Positions 28,080 to 36,908 of a stretch of DNA of 60,596 nucleotides are shown here, piece by piece. This stretch comes from a virus. Where the stretch lies: positions 1 through 60,596 of IMG/VR virus record IMGVR_UViG_3300024308_000030; one strand, written 5' to 3'. The notes under the pieces were generated by a model. That model worked only from the letters and a program-made list of their open reading frames with translations. It was not told the DNA's origin and searched no databases. Made by a program: the position numbers and the translations under genes. How positions within the stretch are numbered: position 1 is the stretch's first letter; every line of letters begins with the position of its first letter.

Positions 28080-29093
28080 ATGGTCTTCCCCCAGTTCGTC
28101 CTCTATGGTCGCGGCACCAGCGTTGACAGCGACGTCCTGCTGTACCGCTCGACCGGCGCCAGCCTGGTCACGGTGCGCTACGCGGCGACGCACATGTCGC
28201 CGTTGCTGGGCCTGCACGGCACGCTCGACTGGTACGTGGGCGGCGACCAGATCACCACCGACCTGACGGCCACGGCGATGCTGGAGGTCGACACGGTCCC
28301 GCCTGACCAGGGTGACCTGAACACGTTCGGCCTGCCCGGCGACAACGGCGCCGTGTTGATCCTCCCGCTGGAGGACGGCACGTTCTTCATCGCCGCCGGG
28401 ATCTTCGTCTACCGCAGCACGCCGGACGCCACCAGCTACGACACACGGCTGCAGCTGAACAACGTCTCCGCCGGCGGCGCTCACTACCCGGTGGCCATCT
28501 CGCTCCAGGGCACCACGGTACGTGTGCTCTACGCCACGCGGGGTAACTCCACCCAGCACGCGTTCCTGCTTACCCATGACCTCGGCGATCCGCTCACTGG
28601 GACGTTGGACGCCACCACGCTGCCCCAGTACACCGGGTCCGTGACCTGGCCCATCAGTCTGGGCGAGAAGTACAACTGGTTCACCGGCCTGATCCCCAAC
28701 GTGATGGGCGCGTTCGACTACTGCATCTACCGCAACGCGGACCGCAGCGGCGACGGCACCAACTACCTGGGCGTTGGCGTGGCCACCAGTGCGCCGTTCT
28801 CCGAGGGCGGCGCCATGAAGATGTTGTCGTTCGAGGTGGTGCGCGGTAGCGGCAGCACGGCCAACTTCGAGAGCGTCACCGCCGGCGGGACCATGACGGG
28901 CAGCGCGCTCACCGCCCAGAGCTACCTGGCCGTGACCATCGCCACGTCGGCGGATGTCATCGCAGCCGCGCCGGGCATTGACCCGGGCGACTACTTCTTC
29001 GACGAGCTGATCGGTTCGCTGCTGCTGTCGTTCGAGACGCCGACGGTGCCGTTGTTCTGGACTAACCTTCGCGCTGCAGTTGAAGTTGCTTGA
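28080..29093 (+). CDS. Virion-associated protein, end of the rightward arm
   Basis: The product has 337 residues, beta-rich, with segments such as HMSPLLGLHGTLDWYVGGDQ and DYCIYRNADRSGDGTNYLGV. It is the last rightward gene and overlaps the last leftward gene tail-to-tail by 32 bases; no terminator is visible at this convergence. A fibre or tail surface role is likely from position. Confidence 0.5.
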   Translation: MVFPQFVLYGRGTSVDSDVLLYRSTGASLVTVRYAATHMSPLLGLHGTLDWYVGGDQITTDLTATAMLEVDTVPPDQGDLNTFGLPGDNGAVLILPLEDGTFFIAAGIFVYRSTPDATSYDTRLQLNNVSAGGAHYPVAISLQGTTVRVLYATRGNSTQHAFLLTHDLGDPLTGTLDATTLPQYTGSVTWPISLGEKYNWFTGLIPNVMGAFDYCIYRNADRSGDGTNYLGVGVATSAPFSEGGAMKMLSFEVVRGSGSTANFESVTAGGTMTGSALTAQSYLAVTIATSADVIAAAPGIDPGDYFFDELIGSLLLSFETPTVPLFWTNLRAAVEVA

Positions 29094-29364
29094 TCCGGTG
29101 GCGCACCGAGTCCATTGAGAACGCAGTGATCACCACGTCGTCATCGGCTACCACGAAGACGACGCCGCTTGGCGAGATCATGTAGGACCGCCGGTCGCAC
29201 CCAGGCATCTTGCCTTTGATGCGCCGGCGCGGCGCGTAGTTGCTCTCGTTCAGCAGTCGCAGCAGGCGCTTGCTTGGCCGGAATGCCTGGGCGAACTCCC
29301 GGTAGGGGCTGCGGTCCGGGAACCGCTCGGCCCACCGGACCCACGCGTGGGCGCTCATCTTCAT
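29062..29364 (-). CDS. Small basic hypothetical protein
   Basis: The product has 100 residues from ATG 29364, which overlaps the primase-helicase stop as ATGA. It is basic and begins SAHAWVRWAERFPD, followed by SYMISPSGVVFVVADDD and VITAFSMDSVRHRIKQ. The HAxxRWxERF opening and following beta strands recall small phage nuclease-like or RelE-like folds, but no catalytic set is identifiable. It is the last gene of the replication operon. Confidence 0.6.
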   Translation of the reverse strand: MKMSAHAWVRWAERFPDRSPYREFAQAFRPSKRLLRLLNESNYAPRRRIKGKMPGCDRRSYMISPSGVVFVVADDDVVITAFSMDSVRHRIKQLQLQREG

Positions 29365-32309
29365 GCGGTCTTGTCCTCCACCACGTCCTGCACGGCGCGA
29401 ACCGGAGAGCTGCCGAACATCGGGTGGTTGAGGTCCAGTACCCAGCACGGCACCTGGGCGCTGTGCCACTTGGTGCCCTTGCCCAGCACCACCCGACGGG
29501 AGTCTTCCAGCAGGGCTCCGCTGTCGGTCAGCGACTTCTGCACCATCTTGGCGTCGATCTGCTGGTCGGCGCAGAACTTGCGGAAGTGCGCCCGGTCGAT
29601 CATCACTCGACCGTGCCAGACCTCGACCCTGATCCGCAGCTCGGCGACCGGCTCGATCAACGTCATCGGGACCGCCGTGCCTTTCGGGTCGTCGCGCAGC
29701 GACAGCGTGTTGCGGATGTTCCGGTTCATGTACTCGGCCACGGTGGTGATCGGAGTGCGGCTGCCTTCCTCGACGACGACGCGCATGTTCTGGATGGTCC
29801 GCACGGCGAAGGCCGCCAGGCGGTCGATATCGCAGTTGGTCAAGCCGATGTCGTTGGCCAGCTCGAAGCCGGTGAGGACGCACGCGGGCGCGGCCGACCA
29901 GAACCGCTCGCCGCTGGACACGTTGGCACGCTTGTCGATCTCGCGGCTCCAGTACTTGACCCGGTCCCGGGCCCACGCGTAGCGCTGCAACATGGCCAGG
30001 ACGTACGCCGGCGCGGCCACGCCGTAGTGATCGTTCAGCGCGTCGAAAGTGTCGTCGGCTTCCTCCTTGGTCAGCGTGCCGTCCGGCAGGCCGTACTCGA
30101 ACACGCGCACCGACTCGGCCGACGAGTCCCCCTTCAGGTTGGCCAGCCGGCCGTGCAGTCCGGCGTTGGATGTGGTCAGCATCATGGTCTGCCAGTTGCC
30201 GTGGTTCTCCTGCGACTCGCCGGTCTGCTTCAGGCGCTGGCGCCCCTGCCCTTTGGAGATGGCGTAGCACAGGTCGGACAGCACGTCCGGCTCCAGGTTG
30301 GTGATCTCGTCGTAGATCACCGGCAGGTTGTTCATCACGCCGAGCATGCCGTAGAACGCGCGCTGGGTGTCGTGCTGCAGGTCGATCCACCCCGACTTCT
30401 TGTGGCCCCAGATCGATGCTGCGCACATCGCCGCGCTCGACTTGCCGCAGCCCTTGGAGCCCACGAGGGACACGATCATGCCGTTGTAGTTGGTCATGTG
30501 GAACAGCGGCGCCGCGAAGCCCACGCCGAAGGCGAACTGGAAACCCTCCATGCCCGGGCGCTCGTAGACCGAGACGATCTTCTTCCACTGCTCGACGTCG
30601 CCGCGCGTGCGGTGCTTGTCCCACGACAACGCGTTGGCGATGGAGGCGCTGGGCTTGACGGTCTCGTAGCCGGTGGCCGTGACGACGCGATCGGGCAGCA
30701 CGAACTGCTCGTTGCTGCGCCAGCCCAGCTGGGCGTAGATGGTGGTGGATTTGCTGCGACGCTGCAGCTCGCGGATATAGGCGACCATGTATTGCACCAA
30801 GTCATCGATCATGCCCGGGTCGGGCATCACGCCCACCGACCCCAGGGCGCCGGCCAGCCGGCGTCGGTCGTACATCAGACCGGTCTGCAGCTGGAATTCC
30901 TGTTCCCCATCCTTGGGCAGCCACCGTTTCAGGACCACGCGGTAGCCCTGCTCGCGCTCGTCGAATATCAGGCGCACCGGATAGACGTCGAACTCGTAGA
31001 TCTCGACCTCGCTGACGCCGTCCTCGTTGTCCTCCATGCGCACGATGCGGGCCTTGTTGGTCTCTGGGTTGACCGCGCGCTTGTACGGCGCTGGCGGGTC
31101 GGGCAGGTCGATCTCGACCTCGTTGCCCTCCAGGCTGATCACGGTCTTCGGCGGCGCGACGGCGAGCATCTCCCGCCCGAGCACGATGGGGCTCTTGATC
31201 TTGCCCTGGTGTGGGCAGCCCTGGCAGCCGCCGGGCCGGTGGTTCTCGAACGACGTGCACAGGCTGGGGCCGTAGCCGCCGGCGACGTGCTGGTCGATCT
31301 TGGCATCCGTGGCCACCGCCGAGTAGTCGGGGTGTTTACGGGACAGTAGGTGCACCGCCTCGGCGCCCCGGGCGCAGTGTCGGATCACGCCGACCATCGC
31401 GTACCACGAGGACTGGTCGACCTCACCCTGGTGGCTGGCCTGCCACTTCAGCTGCTGGCACCGCGACACGACTTTCTTGGCGTCGGCTTCGGTGTAGCCC
31501 GAACCGATACCCGAGGTGGCACCTGCGTTGATGTCCACGGCTGCGCCTGCTGCGTCAGGCCGCGTGCCGCCGATGGTGGGCGCTACGGTGGTAGCGGGTT
31601 CGCGCTCGCGACGCTCCTGCGAAGCCGTAGGGGCTTTCAGCTGGGCCGACTCGGCGATCTGGGCGATGCGTTTCAGGAACGCGTTCGTGGTTGTGACCTG
31701 CCCCTCGACCACCACCTTCACTTCGCGCGGCTCGCCGGTCTTCCAGTTGTAGGTGCCCACCGGGCGCAGCACGCTGGCGTAGTCGGCGGTGCGCGACGGG
31801 TCTTGCTTGAGACCCCAGCTCTTGGCGATGGCCTTCAGCAGGTCGGCGTAGTGCTTCCACTTGTCGCAGTCCAGCTCTTCGGTCAGCGGCCAGTAGACGT
31901 GGATGCCGCCGCCGCTGTCCACCAGGTAGGGCTTGGGCAGCTGCATGGCGCGGCAGAAGTCGCGCAGGTGGGCGGCGGCTTCCTTCTTGGTGGCGTAGTT
32001 CTTCGGGTCCGGTTTGACGTCGAGGTCGAACCAGAACGCCTTCAGCTTGGCGATGTTGTCGCCCTTGCGCGCGCCCTTCTCGCGCTTTTCCTTCAGCGAC
32101 CCCAGGGCATAGAACACGTTCTGCGGGTCGTGGTGATCGATCGACAACCCCTCAGCCTGGTCGGCTGCGGACTGCAGGTCGTCGTGGAGAAAATGCTTGT
32201 ACGTGTGAACTGTCTGTTGGGTCTGCTTGTCGATGAAACTGATGGGTATCGCTATCAGGTATGGCCCTTGCGCAGGCCATACCAAGCGGAGGAATTCTGA
32301 AGTTTCCAC
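29361..32309 (-). CDS. Primase-polymerase/helicase fusion
   Basis: The product has 982 residues. The N-terminal archaeo-eukaryotic-type primase domain shows FWFDLDV (D95, D97), SGGGIHVYW (H137) and a VLRPVGTYNWK motif near residue 180. A Cys/His cluster (C351, C362, C365, H367) follows. The C-terminal helicase has Walker A GSKGCGKSS at 617-625 and Walker B VIYDE at 663-667, in a DUF927-like arrangement. It would prime and unwind DNA at the phage fork, acting with the family A polymerase encoded at 37906-39984. Confidence 0.85.
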   Translation of the reverse strand: METSEFLRLVWPAQGPYLIAIPISFIDKQTQQTVHTYKHFLHDDLQSAADQAEGLSIDHHDPQNVFYALGSLKEKREKGARKGDNIAKLKAFWFDLDVKPDPKNYATKKEAAAHLRDFCRAMQLPKPYLVDSGGGIHVYWPLTEELDCDKWKHYADLLKAIAKSWGLKQDPSRTADYASVLRPVGTYNWKTGEPREVKVVVEGQVTTTNAFLKRIAQIAESAQLKAPTASQERREREPATTVAPTIGGTRPDAAGAAVDINAGATSGIGSGYTEADAKKVVSRCQQLKWQASHQGEVDQSSWYAMVGVIRHCARGAEAVHLLSRKHPDYSAVATDAKIDQHVAGGYGPSLCTSFENHRPGGCQGCPHQGKIKSPIVLGREMLAVAPPKTVISLEGNEVEIDLPDPPAPYKRAVNPETNKARIVRMEDNEDGVSEVEIYEFDVYPVRLIFDEREQGYRVVLKRWLPKDGEQEFQLQTGLMYDRRRLAGALGSVGVMPDPGMIDDLVQYMVAYIRELQRRSKSTTIYAQLGWRSNEQFVLPDRVVTATGYETVKPSASIANALSWDKHRTRGDVEQWKKIVSVYERPGMEGFQFAFGVGFAAPLFHMTNYNGMIVSLVGSKGCGKSSAAMCAASIWGHKKSGWIDLQHDTQRAFYGMLGVMNNLPVIYDEITNLEPDVLSDLCYAISKGQGRQRLKQTGESQENHGNWQTMMLTTSNAGLHGRLANLKGDSSAESVRVFEYGLPDGTLTKEEADDTFDALNDHYGVAAPAYVLAMLQRYAWARDRVKYWSREIDKRANVSSGERFWSAAPACVLTGFELANDIGLTNCDIDRLAAFAVRTIQNMRVVVEEGSRTPITTVAEYMNRNIRNTLSLRDDPKGTAVPMTLIEPVAELRIRVEVWHGRVMIDRAHFRKFCADQQIDAKMVQKSLTDSGALLEDSRRVVLGKGTKWHSAQVPCWVLDLNHPMFGSSPVRAVQDVVEDKTA

Positions 32310-32338
32310 TGTGATCTCCCGACTGCCGAACTGTCAGC

Positions 32339-32644
32339 TTAGCAGGACGGATTGTTCTGTAGTGCAACTTCCAGTTCGTGCAGCCGGACGGCCGCAGTGA
32401 ACTCCTTCAGGTTCGTGTAGAGATCGACCTTGGCATGAACTTTGTTCAGGCGCTCGATTTTGTCGATGACGGGCCCGGCGATGTGTCGGTAGGCGCCGTG
32501 CTCGTAGTCGCCGGTCATCCACCGGTTCAGGGCGGTCGGCGACACGCGGAGCAGCGACGCGGTGGCGCGGTTGGACAGGCTGACGTTCTTGTGGAACGCC
32601 ACCACCAGGGCGACGAATGCGGCCATTTCTTCTTCGTTGAGCAT
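32339..32644 (-). CDS. Helix-turn-helix DNA-binding protein
   Basis: The product has 101 residues. Residues about 22-46 (LSNRATASLLRVSPTALNRWM) form a helix-turn-helix of the Cro/XRE or homeodomain-like kind. The rest is helical. It lies between the primase-helicase and the SSB-like gene, after a hairpin that could attenuate transcription. It may regulate the replication operon; the target is unknown, and the repeated palindromes of this arm are candidates. Confidence 0.7.
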   Translation of the reverse strand: MLNEEEMAAFVALVVAFHKNVSLSNRATASLLRVSPTALNRWMTGDYEHGAYRHIAGPVIDKIERLNKVHAKVDLYTNLKEFTAAVRLHELEVALQNNPSC

Positions 32645-32659
32645 GACTATCTCCCAGTC

Positions 32660-32687
32660 AAAGAGCGGCGGGGATTGCCCCCGCCGC
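32660..32687 (-). terminator. Hairpin between the SSB-like and HTH genes
   Basis: On the leftward strand GCGGCGGGG pairs with CCCCGCCGC over a five-base loop (stem 32665-32687) and is followed by TCTTT. It lies just after the 351-residue protein gene. The U-tract is short, so it may be a partial terminator that lowers expression of the downstream genes. Confidence 0.6.
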
Positions 32688-32695
32688 GAACACCA

Positions 32696-33751
32696 TCAGT
32701 CCCAGTCGGACCCGAACACGCTGTCCAGGTCGGCGTCGCCACCGGCCACGGCCCCCGTGTCGTGCTCAATGGTAACCGGCTCTGCTTCCTCGGCCGGTTT
32801 CTCCTTGCGGGTGCGGGCCTTCTTCGGAGCCGCTTCCGCTTTCTTCGGCGCCGGATCACCGAAGCCGTCATCGTCGTCCTCTACCGCGGCAGGCTGCGGC
32901 GCAGGTTTCGCCTTGACCTTGGCCGCCGGGGCAGCGGGTTCGTCGAAGCCGTCATCGTCGTCCTCGACCTGCTGCACAGGAATGCGTTCCGGCTCGGGTT
33001 CCTTGACCGGCTTGAGGCCGGCGGCCGGCAGCTTGCCACCCGGCACGCCGGCGGTGTCACGCGCTTCCTGGCTGTCGTAGCGAGCCTGGGCGTGTGCGTA
33101 CTCCTCCTCGGTGAGGTAGTCCAGCGGGCGGAACTTGATCAGCGGGAACGTCTGGTCGGTGTCGAACGAGAACTCCACCACCACGGCGTTGTACGGCACC
33201 GGCGGGTTGACGGAGTTCAGCTGGTTGATCAACGAGCCGAACCCTTTGAGGGACGCAGCCGGGATCTGCAGCTGGTACAGTTTGCCGTCTTCCAGGCGGT
33301 TGCGCGGCGCGACGGCAATGCGCTTGCTGTCGCCGCACTTCTTGCCCTTCTTGCCGGTCTGCGGGTTGATGTAGGAACCCCACTCGTTGTTGGGGCAGCC
33401 GGCGCAGTTGTCGCACTGCTTGTTCTTGGAGTCGGCGCGCGGGGTGATGCCGTCGTCGCTGGAGCAGTCCGGGGCTTCCGGCTCCTGGCCCGGCTTCCAG
33501 GGGTTGGCGTAGAAGGTCTTGGTCACGTGGTCGTTGGCGCGGACGATGACCAGGGCCAGGGCGTTCTTCTCGAAGACCTTGACCTCGTCGCCGCCCTCCA
33601 CCAGGCGCCACTTGGAACCCTTGATGCCCAGCTTGTTGATGGACACGCCACCGCCAGTGCCGGCCGCGGCGCCTGCGTTGATGGCAGCCGCATCGGCGCC
33701 GCGCAGGTGGGCGGGAAGTTGACGTTCAAACAAAGCGATTTCGGTGCTCAT
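32696..33751 (-). CDS. Single-stranded DNA-binding-like protein with Cys cluster
   Basis: The product has 351 residues. A beta-rich N-terminal domain with SINKLGIKGSKWRLVEGGDEV and ALALVIVRANDHVTKTFY contains a Cys cluster (QCDNCAGCPNNEWGS, then GKKCGDSKR) that could bind zinc. The last third is disordered, acidic and Lys/Pro-rich with two EDDDDGF motifs, and ends in an acidic Asp/Trp tail, as in SSB proteins that recruit partners. The position among replication genes supports an SSB role. This is inference, not a family match I can prove. Confidence 0.55.
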   Translation of the reverse strand: MSTEIALFERQLPAHLRGADAAAINAGAAAGTGGGVSINKLGIKGSKWRLVEGGDEVKVFEKNALALVIVRANDHVTKTFYANPWKPGQEPEAPDCSSDDGITPRADSKNKQCDNCAGCPNNEWGSYINPQTGKKGKKCGDSKRIAVAPRNRLEDGKLYQLQIPAASLKGFGSLINQLNSVNPPVPYNAVVVEFSFDTDQTFPLIKFRPLDYLTEEEYAHAQARYDSQEARDTAGVPGGKLPAAGLKPVKEPEPERIPVQQVEDDDDGFDEPAAPAAKVKAKPAPQPAAVEDDDDGFGDPAPKKAEAAPKKARTRKEKPAEEAEPVTIEHDTGAVAGGDADLDSVFGSDWD

Positions 33752-33779
33752 GCAGTAGTGCTCCTTTCAGGCACGGGGG

Positions 33780-34187
33780 TTACTTGGCGCTGGGGCGCCG
33801 GATGTTGATGGTGCGCTCGACGCTGGCGTTGACACCAGGCGGCAAGGCCCCGTCGTTGTTGGTCATGTAGTCCTTGAGGACGGTGGTACTGACCCGGAAT
33901 TGCAGCAGCTCCACCTCCCCGGTCTCGCGGATGAATTCCGCCAGGACGCCCTTGTCGGCCACGCTGGCCTTCAGGTTCTGGGTGGTGTAGACGGTGCCGG
34001 TGGACAGCTTCATGCTGGCGCCTTCGCCCATCTCGTTCAGTTGCTGCATCAGGAACGATTCGCCTTTGGCGTACTGCTCCAGCAAGGCTTTGTCTTTCTC
34101 CTCGAACTCGCGCTTCAGTGCTTCGCGCTTGTCGCGGATCTCGACCATCTTGGCAACCACCTTTTCGTTTTTGCTCAGCTCGCTCAT
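33780..34187 (-). CDS. Hypothetical protein, first gene after a sigma-70 promoter
   Basis: The product has 135 residues. The first half is a charged coiled coil (VEIRDKREALKREFEEKDKA), the second a small beta domain with VYTTQNLKASVADKGVLAEF and a PPGVNASVERTINIRRP ending. The ending resembles conserved replication-operon proteins in other phages, which have no assigned function to my knowledge. GGGACTCCCCC rather than a classic Shine-Dalgarno precedes ATG 34187. Confidence 0.6.
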   Translation of the reverse strand: MSELSKNEKVVAKMVEIRDKREALKREFEEKDKALLEQYAKGESFLMQQLNEMGEGASMKLSTGTVYTTQNLKASVADKGVLAEFIRETGEVELLQFRVSTTVLKDYMTNNDGALPPGVNASVERTINIRRPSAK

Positions 34188-34215
34188 GGGGGAGTCCCTC
34201 GTACTGTGTAGCTAA

Positions 34216-34245
34216 AGTATACTGACAATGGAACTAGTGCGTCAA
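34216..34245 (-). promoter_or_regulatory. Leftward promoter for the lower replication operon
   Basis: On the leftward strand TTGACG (34240-34245) and TATACT (34216-34221) are separated by 18 bases. Both differ from consensus by one base. It lies between the SNF2-type helicase gene and the 135-residue protein gene, in the only non-coding gap there. Confidence 0.65.
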
Positions 34246-35828
34246 GTTGCCAACCCGACTTCTTTTTTGTACAGCGACAGGACGCTGTCCTGCATGTGGG
34301 CCTTGCCCTCCAGGGCCGCGTAGAGTTTCCGCTCCAGGGCGTTGGCGGCGATCATGGCCACGGTCATGTTGTGCTTCTGGCCCGGGCGGTTCATCCGGTT
34401 GTTCGCCTGCTCGAACGTCTCCAGGCTGAAGATCGGCGCGTACCAGATAGTGGTGTCCGCAGCAGTCATGGTCAGGCCGTGCGACGTGGTCTTAGGGTGG
34501 GCCACCAGCACCCGCGGGTTCTCCTGGTTCTGCATCTCGAAGAAGATCCGCTTGCGCTCGGTCGGCGACGTGTCGCCGTCGACGGTCTCGACGGTGTAGC
34601 CCTTCTTGCGCAAGTGCTCGGCGACCATCCTCAGCGCTGCCTTGAAGGGCACGAAGACGAGCACCTTCTTGCTGGCCTCGCCAATCAGCTCTTCGACCAG
34701 CTGCAGCCTGGGCGCTGCGTCGATAGCGTACGACCCACCGGCGCCGTCGTAGATCGTGCCCACGCCAACCTGCAACAGCTTCTGGAGCTTGACGGCGGCA
34801 TTCGCCGCGGTGACGTTGGCGCCGCCCACGGAGGCCACGAGCTCGTCGTGCATCTCCTTGTAGACCCGGTTCTGCTCGGCGCTGAACGCGCAGTCGCGCA
34901 TCTGGAAGGTGACCGGCGGCATGTCCTTCAGGCAGTCTTCCTTCTTGAACCGAATGCCGGGCTGCAGCAGGTTGTACGCCTGCTGGTAGGCGTCCGCCTT
35001 GGGCACCCACTTGTACTGGGTCAGCTGCAGCATGACCTGGCTCTTGAACGTGTTGAAGTACTTCGGCGCCTGGGGGTTGCGCATCAGCCTGGCCAGGGCC
35101 CAGGCATCGGTCGGTGCGTTGGGGCACGGGGTGCCGGTCATCAGCCAGACGTAGTCGGTCGGGCGCATCAGCGAATTGAGCGTGGCGTAGCGGTCGGTCT
35201 TGGCGTTGCGGTATCCCTCGGCGGCCTCGTCGACGATCCACAGGTTGATGTCCTTGCGTGCCTCCAGCTCGCGGTAGATCGACTTCAGCCCGTCGTGGTT
35301 GATCACGTAGAAGTCGACGTCGCTGGCCAGCAGCTTACGCCGGCGCTCCTTGTCGCCGACCAGCACGGCCACGTTGCGGGAGAACAGGAAGTGCTGCCGG
35401 ATCTCGTTGGCCCAGACGGCGTCGGTGGTGGACAGCGGCGTCACGATGATCGCCTTCTTCACCATGCCCCTGGACATCATGTAGTCGGCGGCCCACAGCG
35501 CGCTGAGGGTCTTGCCGGTGCCCATGTCGTTGAGGCAAATGCAGCGCTGGTGCAGCGTGAGGAACTCCGACGTGACGATCTGGTGGTCGAAGGGCTGCGG
35601 CACCTTGTTCTCGTTACGCGGCCAGTGGTAGCTGTAGCGGATCGGGGCCGGGGCGTTGTACCCCAGGTTGCGCAGCACCTTGGCCTCGTCAATGCCCAGC
35701 TTGACCTGCACGTGGGGTTTGTCGTTGAACATCACGACCCGGGCGCGGTCGCCAGGGATGTGGTCGGTGATCCGTTCCGGGTCGCGTACACGGAGAATCA
35801 GGCTCTTCGACTTCTCGTGGTACTGCAT
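34242..35828 (-). CDS. SNF2/DEAD-type helicase
   Basis: The product has 528 residues. Motif I is DMGTGKT (101-107), motif II is VDEAA (D200, E201), motif III is MTGTP near 231-235, and motif VI is QANNRMNRPGQKHN near residue 480. This is the SNF2-like superfamily 2 set with both RecA lobes complete. Many lytic phages carry such a helicase beside the polymerase for fork remodelling or recombination-dependent replication. Confidence 0.87.
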   Translation of the reverse strand: MQYHEKSKSLILRVRDPERITDHIPGDRARVVMFNDKPHVQVKLGIDEAKVLRNLGYNAPAPIRYSYHWPRNENKVPQPFDHQIVTSEFLTLHQRCICLNDMGTGKTLSALWAADYMMSRGMVKKAIIVTPLSTTDAVWANEIRQHFLFSRNVAVLVGDKERRRKLLASDVDFYVINHDGLKSIYRELEARKDINLWIVDEAAEGYRNAKTDRYATLNSLMRPTDYVWLMTGTPCPNAPTDAWALARLMRNPQAPKYFNTFKSQVMLQLTQYKWVPKADAYQQAYNLLQPGIRFKKEDCLKDMPPVTFQMRDCAFSAEQNRVYKEMHDELVASVGGANVTAANAAVKLQKLLQVGVGTIYDGAGGSYAIDAAPRLQLVEELIGEASKKVLVFVPFKAALRMVAEHLRKKGYTVETVDGDTSPTERKRIFFEMQNQENPRVLVAHPKTTSHGLTMTAADTTIWYAPIFSLETFEQANNRMNRPGQKHNMTVAMIAANALERKLYAALEGKAHMQDSVLSLYKKEVGLAT

Positions 35829-35892
35829 GCAGTCTCCTGACGACGTGTTACTATTTGAACGGGGGCCTGCTCAGCCCCTCGCACTGTGATTT

Positions 35893-35916
35893 CCCCGGCT
35901 ACGGCCGGGGCTTTTT
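35893..35916 (+). terminator. Rightward-oriented terminator inside the leftward operon
   Basis: CCCCGGC (35893-35899) pairs with GCCGGGG (35904-35910) across the tetraloop TACG, followed by CTTTTT. In this orientation it stops rightward transcription although all genes here run leftward. The stop codon of the leftward gene 35899-36138 lies in the stem and loop. It may stop antisense read-through. Confidence 0.6.
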
Positions 35917-36138
35917 CTCCAGGCTCATCTTCTGGTCCAGCTTGTGCAGCAGCGTGCCGGCCAACATGGTCGTGATGATCTGCATGAACCGCTCACGCTT
36001 GGCCGCTCCGACGAACGCCGTGTCCATGAACCCCTTGAACGTCATCGAGGCGCGCTCGCCGGTGGGTTCGGAGGCGTGAACCTCGATGCTGCCATCGTCG
36101 AAGTGTTCGGTCCACCAGCGTATCGGCAAGCGCCTCAC
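35899..36138 (-). CDS. Small hypothetical protein
   Basis: The product has 79 residues from GTG 36138, whose GTGA overlaps the VRR-NUC stop codon. It begins RRLPIRWWTEHFDDGSIEVH, continues with FKGFMDTAFVGAAKRERFMQ and ends basic. A longer start at 36222 would lie mostly inside the nuclease gene. I do not recognise a family. Confidence 0.55.
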   Translation of the reverse strand: MRRLPIRWWTEHFDDGSIEVHASEPTGERASMTFKGFMDTAFVGAAKRERFMQIITTMLAGTLLHKLDQKMSLEKKPRP

Positions 36139-36494
36139 GACCACGCGTGAATCCACTTCGCCTTGGTGCCCTTGGCTGTGCACTTCGCCACGCCCACGCG
36201 TGCTTGGGGTGTTTCGAGCCATCGTTCCAGATCTCCCAGGTTCATTTCGTTGATGACCAGCGTGCTACCGCCGGCCGCGTCTATCTCTGCCAGCCGCACC
36301 CACTGCAGCGCAGTCGGCACGCCGTCGCCTGCCTTGGCTTCGAGGCCCAGGTAGCGGCCGTAGTGGCAGATGGCGAAGTCCGGCGTGCCGTTGGTGGCGT
36401 AGCCGGTCATGACGGGCATCGTGTAGTAGGCCCCGTACTTCTTCAACAGCTTCTTGATCTTGTCCTTGACCTTCGCTTCAGGTGTCGCTGCCAT
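36135..36494 (-). CDS. VRR-NUC domain nuclease
   Basis: The product has 119 residues from ATG 36494. The core GTPDFAICHYGRYLGLEAKAG carries the PD-(D/E)xK set (D, E, K) of VRR-NUC nucleases, preceded by the helix KVKDKIKKLLKKYGAYY. Stand-alone VRR-NUC proteins of this size are common in phage replication operons and may resolve branched DNA. It overlaps both neighbours. Confidence 0.82.
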   Translation of the reverse strand: MAATPEAKVKDKIKKLLKKYGAYYTMPVMTGYATNGTPDFAICHYGRYLGLEAKAGDGVPTALQWVRLAEIDAAGGSTLVINEMNLGDLERWLETPQARVGVAKCTAKGTKAKWIHAWS

Positions 36495-36906
36495 CGATCT
36501 TCTCCCACAGGCTGTCGTCTTCTTCGGCGTTATTGGGGTTGCCCGGGTGCGTGCAGTCCGGACACGGAGCGCAGCCGGTGTGGCAGCTGCAGCCGTTGCT
36601 CTCGTGGCGGTAGTCAAACGCCAGCTTGGCACCTTCATCGGTCAGTCGGTAGCCGTACCGGTACGGCCGTTGCGGCGGCTTGATGTCCCAGCCGCACAGC
36701 TCGCCCAGGGCGAACGCGGCCAGTAGGGATTCGCACGGCTCGCTTCGTCTGCCGCGATATCGAGCGACCCATTTATCCCCTGCGGCTATCAGCCAGTGGT
36801 TGTTCATGCGGGGTACGTGCGGGCGGAAGTAGCTGTGGCCATCGACGTGAGCCGCGTTGCGGAATCCCGCGGCCTCGATCACCTTGACCTGCTCCTCGAA
36901 GTCCAT
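36478..36906 (-). CDS. Paralogue-family-like protein with C-terminal Cys cluster
   Basis: The product has 142 residues from ATG 36906. The first part has the layout of the tandem paralogue family found at 42.8-54.8 kb: VIEAAGFRN, aromatic middle, and the tail SEPCESLLAAFALGEL. A second part adds a Cys/His cluster (CSCHTGCAPCPDCTH) that may bind zinc. It thus looks like a fusion of the family module to a metal-binding tail, located far from the main array and inside the replication operon. Confidence 0.55.
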   Translation of the reverse strand: MDFEEQVKVIEAAGFRNAAHVDGHSYFRPHVPRMNNHWLIAAGDKWVARYRGRRSEPCESLLAAFALGELCGWDIKPPQRPYRYGYRLTDEGAKLAFDYRHESNGCSCHTGCAPCPDCTHPGNPNNAEEDDSLWEKIDGSDT

Positions 36907-36908
36907 GG

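Noticed and set aside
29274-31349. 691-residue rightward frame opposite the primase-helicase
   Set aside because: Mirror of the primase-helicase codons; no start site and no domain.
34296-35840. 514-residue rightward frame opposite the SNF2-type helicase
   Set aside because: Antisense shadow of a gene with complete helicase motifs.
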